The notes beneath the pieces were generated by a model. That model was given only the letters and a program-made list of their open reading frames with translations. It ran no database searches and was not told the origin of the DNA. A program made the translations under genes and the position numbers. Positions 23,702 through 31,565 of a stretch of 47,936 bases of DNA are shown here, in pieces (positions within the stretch are counted from its first letter, which is position 1; the number at the start of each line of letters is the position of its first letter). The DNA comes from DATATV01 sp035551355 (GTDB taxonomy: Bacteria; Actinomycetota; Actinomycetes; Mycobacteriales; Pseudonocardiaceae). The DNA lies in NCBI GenBank assembly GCA_035551355.1, contig DASZNF010000114.1, forward strand, positions 1-47,936. Direction: 5' to 3'.

Positions 23702-24580
23702 TCACGATTGCTCGTCTTCCATGCGGACCACACCCAGGCCACCGAACAGATCCGTGGCCACACTCTCGTCCGGGCCTCCGGCCAGCGTGAAGAACTCCTC
23801 CTCCAGCACCGGCTGGGCGATGCCGTTGGACAGCGCGTAGGACCGCGTCTCGGCGCGCTCCCACACGGTCACCTGGGTGGCGTGCGCGCGCAGGGCCCGC
23901 AGTTTCGCGGGCAGGTGGGCGCGGATGTCCACCGCGGTCGAGATCGTGTCGTCGGCGACCGTGGGGAGCTCGCCGTCGCCGGGCAGGCGGAACGGCAGTT
24001 CGGCCACCGACGTCAGTCTGGTCACTCCGGCGTCGGTGGCCCGGCGGGACTGGACGGCGTGGAACACCCGGTCGACCCGGTGCGCACCGCGCGGCGCCGC
24101 GGCCGCGGTGGTGACCTCGTGCGCCCGGATGTGGTCGGGGTGGCCGTAACCGCCGTCCGGGCCGTAGCTGATCACCACCTGGGGACGCACCTCGGCGATG
24201 ACCGCGGCCAGCTGGTCGACCTGGGTGTCCAGATCACCGCGCACGAACGCCCGCGGGTGCTGGTTGGCCGGGTCGCCGGCCATGCCGGAGTCGCGCCACC
24301 GGCCGACCCCGCCGAGGAACCGGTGATCGGTCACGCCCAGCGCGGCACAGGCCGAGCGCAGCTCCCCGATCCGGTACCCGCCGAGCTGGTCGGCGGCCTC
24401 GGCCCGCAACTCGGCCAGGTTGGCCGGGATGATCTCGCCCTGCTCACCCAGCGTGCAGGTCACCACGGTCACCTGCACGCCCCGGGCGGCATAGCGCGCG
24501 ATGGTCCCGCCGGTCCACAGGCTCTCGTCATCCGGGTGCGCGTGTACCAGCAGTAACCGCGCCGGGGCCGTCAGAGTCAC
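23702..24580 (-). CDS. mshB: N-acetyl-glucosaminyl-inositol deacetylase (mycothiol synthesis)
   Basis: Zinc deacetylase of the LmbE/PIG-L family, 292 residues; removes acetate from GlcNAc-inositol, the second enzymatic step of mycothiol biosynthesis. Zinc ligands are in VHAHPDDES (His15, Asp18) and GYGHPDH. Long stretches match M. tuberculosis MshB, such as VVTCTLGEQGE, ADQLGGYRIGEL and GRWRDSGMAG. The GTG at 24580 lacks a ribosome binding site; TAGGCT lies 6 nt upstream (leaderless pattern). It shows the organism makes mycothiol. Confidence 0.95.
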   Translation of the reverse strand: MTLTAPARLLLVHAHPDDESLWTGGTIARYAARGVQVTVVTCTLGEQGEIIPANLAELRAEAADQLGGYRIGELRSACAALGVTDHRFLGGVGRWRDSGMAGDPANQHPRAFVRGDLDTQVDQLAAVIAEVRPQVVISYGPDGGYGHPDHIRAHEVTTAAAAPRGAHRVDRVFHAVQSRRATDAGVTRLTSVAELPFRLPGDGELPTVADDTISTAVDIRAHLPAKLRALRAHATQVTVWERAETRSYALSNGIAQPVLEEEFFTLAGGPDESVATDLFGGLGVVRMEDEQS

Positions 24581-24586
24581 GCGAAC

Positions 24587-24592
24587 AGCCTA
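24587..24592 (-). promoter_or_regulatory. putative -10 element of mshB (leaderless)
   Basis: TAGGCT on the minus strand ends 6 nt before the mshB GTG; no ribosome binding site. Confidence 0.4.
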
Positions 24593-24607
24593 AGCGTGCT
24601 CATCGAC

Positions 24608-24622
24608 GACCCCGGCGGGGTC
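24608..24622 (-). terminator. terminator after the peptide transporter operon
   Basis: GACCCC/GGGGTC stem (6 bp) with a 3-nt loop, 17 nt past the last ATPase gene and just upstream of the mshB promoter element. Confidence 0.5.
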
Positions 24623-24639
24623 CCCACACCACAAACCAC

Positions 24640-25683
24640 TCAGACCATGCTCTGCGGCTCGGCGAAGTGGCACGCGGACAGGGTCCTGCCGTCCGCGCGC
24701 AGCTTCAGCTCCGGCTCCTCGGTGGCGCAGATGTCCTGCGCCTTCCAGCACCGGGTGCGGAACCGGCACCCCGAGGGCGGATTTACCGGGCTGGGCACAT
24801 CGCCGGTCAGCACGATGCGCCGCCGCTGCCGCTCGATCGCCGGGTCCGGCACCGGCACCGCGGACAGCAGCGCCTGCGTGTACGGGTGGCTGGGCGCGGC
24901 GTAGATGTCGTCCCGCTCGCCGGTCTCCACGATCTTGCCCAGGTACATCACGGCCACCCGGTCGGAGATGTGCCGCACCACGGACAGGTCGTGGGCCACG
25001 AACACGTAGGCCAGCCCGAGGCGTTCCTGCAGCTCCTCCAGCAGGTTCACCACCCCGGCCTGGACCGACACGTCCAGCGCGGACACCGGCTCGTCCAGCA
25101 CGATCAGCTTCGGGTTCAGCGCCAGCGCCCGGGCGATGCCGATGCGCTGCCGCTGCCCGCCGGAGAACTCGTGGGCGTAGCGGTTGCGGTGCTCGGGGTT
25201 CAGGCCGACCAGCTCCAGCAGCTCGTTCACCCGCCGCTGCACATCGGCCGCGCCGCCGCCCACGCCGTGGATCTTGAACGGCTCGGTGACGATGTCGTTG
25301 ACCGGCCAGCGCGGGTTGAGCGAGGCGTACGGGTCCTGGAACACGATCTGCATGTCCCGGCGCACCGGGCGCAGCGCCCGGGTGGACAGCTCGGTCAGCT
25401 CCTTGCCCGCGAACTTCACCGACCCGGAGGTCGGCTTGTGCAGCTGCAGCAGGGTCCGCCCGGTGGTGGACTTGCCACAACCGGACTCGCCGACCAGGCC
25501 GAGAGTCTCCCCCTCGTCCAGGTCGAAGCTGATCCCGGACACCGCGTGCACCTTGCCAACGGTCCGCCGGATGATCCCGCCGCCACGCACCGGGAACTCC
25601 TTCACCAGGTCCTTGACCTGCAACAACGGTCCTTCGGACGTGGTCTCGGCGGCCTGCGGGGCCGGGGTGGTCGCGGTGGTCAC
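24640..25683 (-). CDS. peptide ABC transporter ATP-binding protein (OppF/DppF type)
   Basis: A 347-residue ATPase of the peptide/nickel importer family. Walker A GESGCGKST, signature FSGGQRQRIGIARAL, Walker B LIVLDEPVSALD, and the switch His in VAHDLS. The C-terminal oligopeptide-transporter extension carries the cysteine pattern GCRFRTRCWKAQDIC and later ACHF, which in OppF/OppD relatives can bind an Fe-S cluster. The GTG at 25683 overlaps the upstream ATPase stop (GTGA). Last gene of the five-gene importer cluster. Confidence 0.93.
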   Translation of the reverse strand: MTTATTPAPQAAETTSEGPLLQVKDLVKEFPVRGGGIIRRTVGKVHAVSGISFDLDEGETLGLVGESGCGKSTTGRTLLQLHKPTSGSVKFAGKELTELSTRALRPVRRDMQIVFQDPYASLNPRWPVNDIVTEPFKIHGVGGGAADVQRRVNELLELVGLNPEHRNRYAHEFSGGQRQRIGIARALALNPKLIVLDEPVSALDVSVQAGVVNLLEELQERLGLAYVFVAHDLSVVRHISDRVAVMYLGKIVETGERDDIYAAPSHPYTQALLSAVPVPDPAIERQRRRIVLTGDVPSPVNPPSGCRFRTRCWKAQDICATEEPELKLRADGRTLSACHFAEPQSMV

Positions 25684-26903
25684 GAGGTCGTCTCCTCGGT
25701 GTTCTCGGTCTCGGCCACCTCGTGCTGCTCGGCGCCGCGGTCCTCGGCGACCGGCAGGTCGGGGTTGGCGTTGGTCAGCGCGGCGGGGTTCTCCACCGTG
25801 CCGATCTCCTCGTGGGCGAACAGCTCCTGCGGGTTGTCCCGGCCGACCAGTTCCGACCACCGGTGGCAGCGCACCAGGTGCTCGCCCCGATCGGTGTCGG
25901 CCAGCGGCGGCTCGCTCTCGTGGCACTCGTCGGCCACCAATGGGCAGCGCGGCGCGAACGGGCACCCGGTGGGCAGGTTCAGCAGCGAGGGCGGGGTGCC
26001 CTTGATCGGGGTCAGCCGCTTGCCCACCAGCGAGGGGTCGGGCATCGAGCCGAGCAGGCCGACCGTGTAGGGCATGCGCGGGGCGGCGAACACCTCGTGC
26101 ACCTCGCCGGTCTCCACCACGGTCCCGCCGTACATCACCTGGACCCGGTCGACCATGCCGGCCACCACCCCGAGGTCGTGGGTGATCATGATCACGGCGG
26201 CCCTGGTCTCGTCCCGGATGCGCAGCAGCGTCTCCAGAATCTGGGCCTGCACGGTCACGTCCAGCGCGGTGGTGGGCTCGTCGGCGATGATCAGCTCCGG
26301 GTCGTTGATGATCGCCATGGCGATCATCACCCGCTGCCGCATGCCGCCGGAGAACTCGTGCGGGTACTGCCCCGCCCGCTGGTCCGGCTGCGGAATGCCC
26401 ACCAGCTCAAGGGATTCCACCGCCTTGGCCCAGGCCGCCTTCCTGCTGACGTTGTGGTGCGCCTTGTACGCCTCGGCCAGCTGCCAGCCCACGGTGAACA
26501 CCGGGTTCAGCGAGGTCATCGGATCCTGGAAGATCATCGCGATGCCGTTGCCGCGCAGCTTGCGCATCTCCTTGTAGCTGCGCCCGACGATCTCCTGGCC
26601 CTGGAACTTGATGGACCCGGTGACCTTCGCGGTCTTGGGCAGCAGCCCCAGGATCGCCATGGAGGACACCGACTTGCCCGAACCGGACTCGCCGACGATG
26701 CCGAGCACCTGGCCGGACCGCAGCGAGAACGACACGTCGCGCACGGCGTTGACCGTGCCGTCCTCGGTGCCGAATCCGACGGACAGGTCCTGCACCACCA
26801 GCAGTTCGGATTCCTCGGTGGCGCCACCGCCCGCGCCAAGCGCGCCGGTGTCCGGGTCGATGGTGCCCAGGGCGGAGTCCTCCGGCCTGTGTCGAGATGC
26901 CAT
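25680..26903 (-). CDS. peptide ABC transporter ATP-binding protein (OppD/DppD type)
   Basis: A 407-residue ATPase. Walker A GESGSGKS, signature FSGGMRQRVMIAMA, Walker B LIIADEPTTALD and ITHDLG. The oligopeptide extension shows GCPFAPRCPLVADEC and RCHRW. The final 50 residues are an acidic, Glu-rich tail beyond the normal OppD end. Start: ATG at 26903 overlaps the permease stop by one base (TGATG); an in-frame GTG lies directly before it. Confidence 0.92.
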   Translation of the reverse strand: MASRHRPEDSALGTIDPDTGALGAGGGATEESELLVVQDLSVGFGTEDGTVNAVRDVSFSLRSGQVLGIVGESGSGKSVSSMAILGLLPKTAKVTGSIKFQGQEIVGRSYKEMRKLRGNGIAMIFQDPMTSLNPVFTVGWQLAEAYKAHHNVSRKAAWAKAVESLELVGIPQPDQRAGQYPHEFSGGMRQRVMIAMAIINDPELIIADEPTTALDVTVQAQILETLLRIRDETRAAVIMITHDLGVVAGMVDRVQVMYGGTVVETGEVHEVFAAPRMPYTVGLLGSMPDPSLVGKRLTPIKGTPPSLLNLPTGCPFAPRCPLVADECHESEPPLADTDRGEHLVRCHRWSELVGRDNPQELFAHEEIGTVENPAALTNANPDLPVAEDRGAEQHEVAETENTEETTS

Positions 26904-27853
26904 CACGCACGCACCCTCTTCTGCCGCGGGTCGAAGGCGTCCCGCAGGCCGTCGCCGATGAAGTTCACCGTCAGCGAGATCAACACGATGAAGACGAACG
27001 GGAACCAGAACAGCCACGGGTGCAGGGTGATCTCGTTCTGGTTCTTGTTGATCAGCAGGCCCAGCGAGGTGTCCGGCGGGTGCACGCCGAGACCGATGAA
27101 CGACAGCGCCGCCTCGGCCAGCACCGCCTGGGACACCGCCAGCGTCGCGTTGACGATGATCACGTCCAGGGTGTTGGGCAGGATGTGCCGGAAGATCAGC
27201 CGGGGAGCCGAGCCGCCCAATGCGCGGGCCGCCTCCACGAACTCCTTCTCCCGCAACGACAACACCATGCCGCGGATCACGCGGGCGATGCTCATCCAGC
27301 TGGTCAGGCCGAGGAACAGGGCGATGAAGTACCAGTTGCCCTGGGTGCTGCGGGCCAGCACGCCGGCCAGCACCACGGTCGGGATGACCAGCACCAGGTC
27401 CACGAACCGGGACAGCACGTTGTCCACCCAGCCCCGGTAGAACCCGGCGATCGAGCCGAGCACCACGCCGAGCGCGGTGGACAGGAAGGCCACCACGAGC
27501 GCGATCAGCAGCGAGAACTGGGTGCCGCGCAGCACCTGGGAGAGGCTGTCCGCGGCCAGCGAGTCGGTGCCGAACGGGTGGTCGATGGTGGGCGGCAGGT
27601 AGCGGCCACCGCCGGTGGTGTCCTCGTAGCTGTAGCTGTACTTCCACAGCGCGCCGCCGATGAAGGCGAACAGCACCAGCACCACGAACACCACGAGGCT
27701 GATCATGGCCAGCCGGTGGCGCAGGAAGCGCTTGATGATGACCGTGCTCTGCCTGCGGGCCTTGGTCGCGTCGAAACCGGTCGAGGTCAGATCCACCGTG
27801 CCCGTCGACGCCTGGGCCGCTTCGGCGGCCATCGAGACACTGGGGTCAGTCAA
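26903..27853 (-). CDS. peptide ABC transporter permease (OppC/DppC type)
   Basis: A 316-residue inner-membrane protein with six helices (first at about residues 49-70) and the ATPase-contact motif EAARALGGSAPRLIFRHILPN. The DHPFGTDSLAAD segment is the usual OppC periplasmic signature. The TTG at 27853 is preferred over the in-frame ATG 21 nt later, because GAGGA precedes the TTG by 8 nt. It overlaps the previous permease gene by 8 nt (TTGACTGA). Confidence 0.92.
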   Translation of the reverse strand: MTDPSVSMAAEAAQASTGTVDLTSTGFDATKARRQSTVIIKRFLRHRLAMISLVVFVVLVLFAFIGGALWKYSYSYEDTTGGGRYLPPTIDHPFGTDSLAADSLSQVLRGTQFSLLIALVVAFLSTALGVVLGSIAGFYRGWVDNVLSRFVDLVLVIPTVVLAGVLARSTQGNWYFIALFLGLTSWMSIARVIRGMVLSLREKEFVEAARALGGSAPRLIFRHILPNTLDVIIVNATLAVSQAVLAEAALSFIGLGVHPPDTSLGLLINKNQNEITLHPWLFWFPFVFIVLISLTVNFIGDGLRDAFDPRQKRVRA

Positions 27854-28847
27854 GGCGAATCCTCGGGTCCAGGAACGCGTAGATGATGTCCGCGATCAGA
27901 TTGAACAGGATGATGAAGGTCGCGGTGACCATCAACCAGCCGAGCACCATCCACGGCTCGATGTTGCTGACCGACTTCACGATCAGCACACCCATGCCCT
28001 GCCAGCCGAACACGGTCTCGGTGATGATCGCACCGGAGAACAACGCGCCCACGTTCAGCGCGGACACGGTGATCACCGGGATCAGCGCGTTGCGGAACGC
28101 GTGCCGCAGGATCACCCGCGCGTTGGACAGGCCCTTGGCCTGGGCGGTGCGCACGTAGTCGGCATTGAGCACGTCCAGCATGGAACCGCGCTGGAACCGG
28201 CTGTACAGCGCGAACTCGATGCACAGCAAGGAGATCACCGGCAGGATGTAGGCGCCGGTGTACTGGAAGAACTGGGTCCCGAAGCTGCCCTGGAACCCGC
28301 CTGGCGGTGGCCCGGACGTGGTGATCCATCTGGTACTGGATCCGAGCGACTGCAGCCAGTTGTTGAACTGGATGCCACCCGCCTTGATCATGATCGCGAT
28401 GCAGAACAGCGGCATCGAGAAAAGTGTGAAAGCCACGCCGGTGATCGAATAGTCGAAGATCGAATACTGTCTGACCGCGCCGACGACGCCGATGACCACC
28501 CCGATGATGATGGCGAGCACTTCGGCGGCCAACACGAGTTTGATGGTCACCCAGAGGGCATCCAGGACCGAGGACTTCACCGGCGCGAGATCGCTGCCCG
28601 GGGTGACGTCACGGTTCCAGTCGCCCTCGACGAAGTTCACGGCCCAGTTGCCGTACCGCGCGAAGAACGGCTTGTCGTAGCCGATCAGGTGGGTCTCGGC
28701 GGCGACCGCGCCGGGCGAGCGCGGTTTGGCGGTCTTCCAGTTGCCCAGCGGGTCACCCATGGCGGTGACCAGACAGAAGCACAGGAACGACGCGACGATG
28801 AGCACCGGGATGCTGATCAGCACGCGACGCACTATGTAGCGGAACAT
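27846..28847 (-). CDS. peptide ABC transporter permease (OppB/DppB type)
   Basis: A 333-residue permease with an N-terminal helix (VRRVLISIPVLIVASFLCF), a large extracytoplasmic loop (about residues 30-95) and five further helices. The coupling motif is VRTAQAKGLSNARVILRHAFRN, and the GWQGMG segment near the end is typical of OppB/DppB. ATG start with GGAGGAG 5 nt upstream. It follows the binding-protein gene after a strong hairpin. Confidence 0.92.
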   Translation of the reverse strand: MFRYIVRRVLISIPVLIVASFLCFCLVTAMGDPLGNWKTAKPRSPGAVAAETHLIGYDKPFFARYGNWAVNFVEGDWNRDVTPGSDLAPVKSSVLDALWVTIKLVLAAEVLAIIIGVVIGVVGAVRQYSIFDYSITGVAFTLFSMPLFCIAIMIKAGGIQFNNWLQSLGSSTRWITTSGPPPGGFQGSFGTQFFQYTGAYILPVISLLCIEFALYSRFQRGSMLDVLNADYVRTAQAKGLSNARVILRHAFRNALIPVITVSALNVGALFSGAIITETVFGWQGMGVLIVKSVSNIEPWMVLGWLMVTATFIILFNLIADIIYAFLDPRIRLD

Positions 28848-28904
28848 CGGACTCCTCCTGTGTGGACCCGCGAGCCAGTCGGTGCGAGGCTGCCCGGCCC
28901 ACTG

Positions 28905-28947
28905 CGCACACGGGAACCGGCGCTTGTGGCGCCGGCTCCCGTGTGCG
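28905..28947 (-). terminator. hairpin between binding protein and permease genes
   Basis: 19-bp stem with a single mismatch and a 5-nt loop. It lies inside an apparent operon, so it may act as a partial terminator or RNA stabiliser giving more binding protein than permease. Confidence 0.8.
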
Positions 28948-29004
28948 GGTCACGGACCTTCACTTCGCCAGGGAAGTTCGGTCCTCGGGTTCACCTGCTA
29001 CTGA

Positions 29005-30867
29005 TCAGGACGTGGGCTGCCAGGCGTAGGCGTCCCACAGCACGCCACTGGCCGCTTCGTTGTCCTGGATGCTGACCTTCTTGCCACTCGCGTCGGTCGA
29101 CGTGAGCGAGCCGTCGGTCACCGCGTACTCCGGCAGGGTGTACAGCGGCAGCGTGGCGTTGTCCTGCGCCATCAACGTGTCGGCCTGCTGCAGGTCCTGC
29201 AACCGGGTCGTGTAGGTCAACTCCCCGTCCGCACTGCGCAGCAACTGGTCGACCTTGGGGTCGGAGTAGTTCTGGAAGTTGTTCCCGCCACCGGCGCTCG
29301 GGCTGGTGTAGATCGGGGTCAGACCCGACTTGTACGGGCTGCCGGTCCAGGCGAACAGCGCCACCTGGTAGTTGCCGGCGGGCAGGTCCTTGCCGTTGAA
29401 CCCGTCACTGGAGAAGTCGTTGACCTGGATCCCGGCCTGCTTGCACTCGGCCTGGATGGCCTGGACGGTCGACTCACGACGGTCGTTGGTCTTGTGACCG
29501 ATGGTGATCGTGGCGGTCTGCCCGTTCTTGGTCAGGAACCCGTTGGGGCCCATGGTCCAGCCGGCGTCGGTCAGGATCTTCTTGGCCTGCGTCTCGTTGC
29601 CGAGACCGGTGTCGGTGTAGTGATCCTTGTACTGCGCCTCGGTCGGGAGGAACAGCACGCTGCCCAGCGGCTTGACCGCCGGGTCGACGTCCGCGACGAC
29701 CTTGTTGATGATGTCCGTGCGGTTCACGCACATCGACAACGCCTTGCGCAGCTCCGGGTACTTCTGGAACACGGCGTTCTTGAACTGGTAGTCCAGGTGC
29801 TCGAAGGTCAGGCCGATACCGGTGATCAGCTTGTACTGACCGCCGCTGGCGTTGGCCTCCTGGGCCACCTGCGCGTCCGGCTGGCCGGCCGCGACCTGGA
29901 TCTCCTTGTTCTGCAGCTGCTGGTACGCCGACTGGTCGTCGGTGTTGGTCCGCACGTCGAGCTCGGACGGACCGGCCGGGTTGCCCCACCACTTGGGGTT
30001 GCGCACCAGCACGGTCTCGGTCTTGCCGTCGGCCGACTTGATCATGTACGGGCCGTCGGACAGGTTGAACTGCGGGTTCAGCCCGATGAAGCCGGGCTGG
30101 TCACCGTTGGGGCCGCCGGACCAGAAGGTGGCGACCTTCATCAGCGTGGCGGTGTCGGCGGCGTTGGGGTTCACCGGGGACAGCGCGTCGAACTGCTGGC
30201 TGGTCAGGCCGACGGCCTTCTCCAGCACGTGCGCGGGCAGCAGGTTCGGGAACAGCCCGATCCAGTCCGCCCAGTTCTCCTTGAAGGTGACCGTGGCGGT
30301 CTTGTCGTTGTTCGAGCACGCGACGTTGCTGACGTGGTCGAAGCCGGGCTGGTTCTGGGAGAAGGCGGTCGCCAGCGGGCCGGTCTGGTTGTAGTTGGAC
30401 AGCCAGAGCAGCCTGAAGTCGTCACAGGTGACGGGCACGCCGTCGGACCAGACGGCCTTCGGGTTGATGTCGAACTCGGCGACCTGCGGGCTGGTGGAGG
30501 TCAGCTTCGCGCTGCTCATCAGGTCCGCGTCCAGCTGCACCTTGGTCACGTTGTTCACGTCGTTGGTGAAGAACGGCTGGAGCTGGATCAGGTTGTTGAT
30601 GTACAGGTTCGCGATGTTGTTGGTCGCGCTGAGGTTGTTGTTGTAGTTCGTGTACGCCTCGTCGACCGCGACGCTCACCGTCCCCGACGACGGCACCTTG
30701 GGCCGCGTGTAGGGCTGGCTCACCGCCAGCGCGTTGGGGTCGGCGTTGGTCGGGCCATTGTTCGCGGCACCGCCAGAGCTGTCGCCGGAAGTCCCACTGC
30801 AGCCCGCCAGGGCCACCACGGCACCGGCGATCAGCGCGATTGCGCTGAATGCCCTTGTTCTCCTCAT
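29005..30867 (-). CDS. peptide ABC transporter substrate-binding lipoprotein (family 5)
   Basis: A 620-residue extracytoplasmic solute-binding protein. Signal peptide with lipobox LAGC (Cys23), then a Ser/Gly/Asn linker. The SBP family 5 core shows WSDGVPVTCDDFRLLW, GLTFEHLDYQFKN, LRKALSMCVNRTDI and the C-terminal LPLYTLPEYAV. The ATG at 30867 has AGGAGGG about 9-10 nt upstream. First gene of the importer cluster. Ligand (peptide or other) not predictable. Confidence 0.93.
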   Translation of the reverse strand: MRRTRAFSAIALIAGAVVALAGCSGTSGDSSGGAANNGPTNADPNALAVSQPYTRPKVPSSGTVSVAVDEAYTNYNNNLSATNNIANLYINNLIQLQPFFTNDVNNVTKVQLDADLMSSAKLTSTSPQVAEFDINPKAVWSDGVPVTCDDFRLLWLSNYNQTGPLATAFSQNQPGFDHVSNVACSNNDKTATVTFKENWADWIGLFPNLLPAHVLEKAVGLTSQQFDALSPVNPNAADTATLMKVATFWSGGPNGDQPGFIGLNPQFNLSDGPYMIKSADGKTETVLVRNPKWWGNPAGPSELDVRTNTDDQSAYQQLQNKEIQVAAGQPDAQVAQEANASGGQYKLITGIGLTFEHLDYQFKNAVFQKYPELRKALSMCVNRTDIINKVVADVDPAVKPLGSVLFLPTEAQYKDHYTDTGLGNETQAKKILTDAGWTMGPNGFLTKNGQTATITIGHKTNDRRESTVQAIQAECKQAGIQVNDFSSDGFNGKDLPAGNYQVALFAWTGSPYKSGLTPIYTSPSAGGGNNFQNYSDPKVDQLLRSADGELTYTTRLQDLQQADTLMAQDNATLPLYTLPEYAVTDGSLTSTDASGKKVSIQDNEAASGVLWDAYAWQPTS

Positions 30868-30975
30868 AGAAACGTGCCCTCCTAGCACGGGTGGACCCGA
30901 CCGCAAAATGGGTCGGTGTGCGCGCCCGAGACGTACGCCGCCGCGCGAGCCTACGCGGCGCGTTGTGGCTGAACG

Positions 30976-30988
30976 TTAGGAACCCTAA
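30976..30988. promoter_or_regulatory. TTAGGAACCCTAA palindrome upstream of binding-protein gene
   Basis: Perfect 5-bp arms with a 3-nt centre, 109 nt before the start of the binding-protein gene. A candidate operator. Confidence 0.35.
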
Positions 30989-31089
30989 GACGTCCTGGTC
31001 ACCTCCCGCGCGGCGATCGTGACCAAAGGGTGACACGGTGACAGCGCGCAGCGATTGACCGGTCACTACCCGACAGCACGTTCACAGTT

Positions 31090-31109
31090 AACGGGTATAT
31101 ATGCCCGTT
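31090..31109. promoter_or_regulatory. 20-bp near-perfect palindrome, candidate operator
   Basis: AACGGGTATATATGCCCGTT is symmetric except at one base pair per side. Two further copies of the half-site (CCGTTT and CCCGTT) follow within 20 nt. It lies about 225 nt upstream of the peptide-binding protein gene. Confidence 0.5.
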
Positions 31110-31414
31110 TCAAGCCGTTTAATCCCGTTGACAACTTCCACATGGTCCAAATGCTGGAACCGAGGTGCTCACTGACAGTTAACATTTGACGAAAGTAGTC
31201 GTCTGTTCGAGCGACAACACTCATGGTCATCTCAGGAAAATCTCCGGCACTCGCAACTGAACGCCGGATTTCTTTCGCCAACCACCGGGCTGGGGGCAGG
31301 TCGCACAACGACTGGTTCGACCGGACGTGTCCGGCCCGTTTTCGGCTGTACCAACGATCCTCGTCCGGCGAGTGGACGCACTGGTCGAGGCCGCCTCCCG
31401 TGCCCCACCACGAA

Positions 31415-31437
31415 GATCACCCGGGCGCCGGGTGATC
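31415..31437 (-). terminator. second hairpin after the LpqW-like gene
   Basis: Perfect 10-bp stem GATCACCCGG/CCGGGTGATC with a 3-nt loop, about 130 nt past the stop. Confidence 0.5.
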
Positions 31438-31519
31438 CGGGCCGCGCGAAAACACCGAAAAAGCCGGACAGAAACGCGGGAGAGGGCCGCCAAAAACCAA
31501 TCACGAATGTTTCCCGCGT

Positions 31520-31543
31520 ATTACCCGGGGCCGCCGGGATAAT
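31520..31543 (-). terminator. terminator after the LpqW-like gene
   Basis: ATTACCCGG paired with CCGGGATAAT (one bulged base), 5-nt loop, 22 nt past the stop codon. Confidence 0.6.
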
Positions 31544-31565
31544 CCGCACAAACGGTTCTTACTCG

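Larger units (their letters stand above)
30868..31565. other. long regulatory intergenic region, no gene seen
   Basis: About 700 nt between the LpqW-like gene end and the binding-protein start, with an unusually AT-rich core at 31075-31210. It holds two terminator-like hairpins for the LpqW-like gene, two copies of ACAGTTAAC (31084-31092, 31175-31183), two palindromes (listed separately) and repeated GGTGAC units near 31028-31042. Short frames here have no convincing start signals or coding character. Confidence 0.6.

Noticed and set aside
31066..31308. Small protein-coding frame in the importer upstream region (minus strand)
   Set aside because: No ribosome binding site, atypical codon use, and it overlaps palindromes and AT-rich regulatory sequence.
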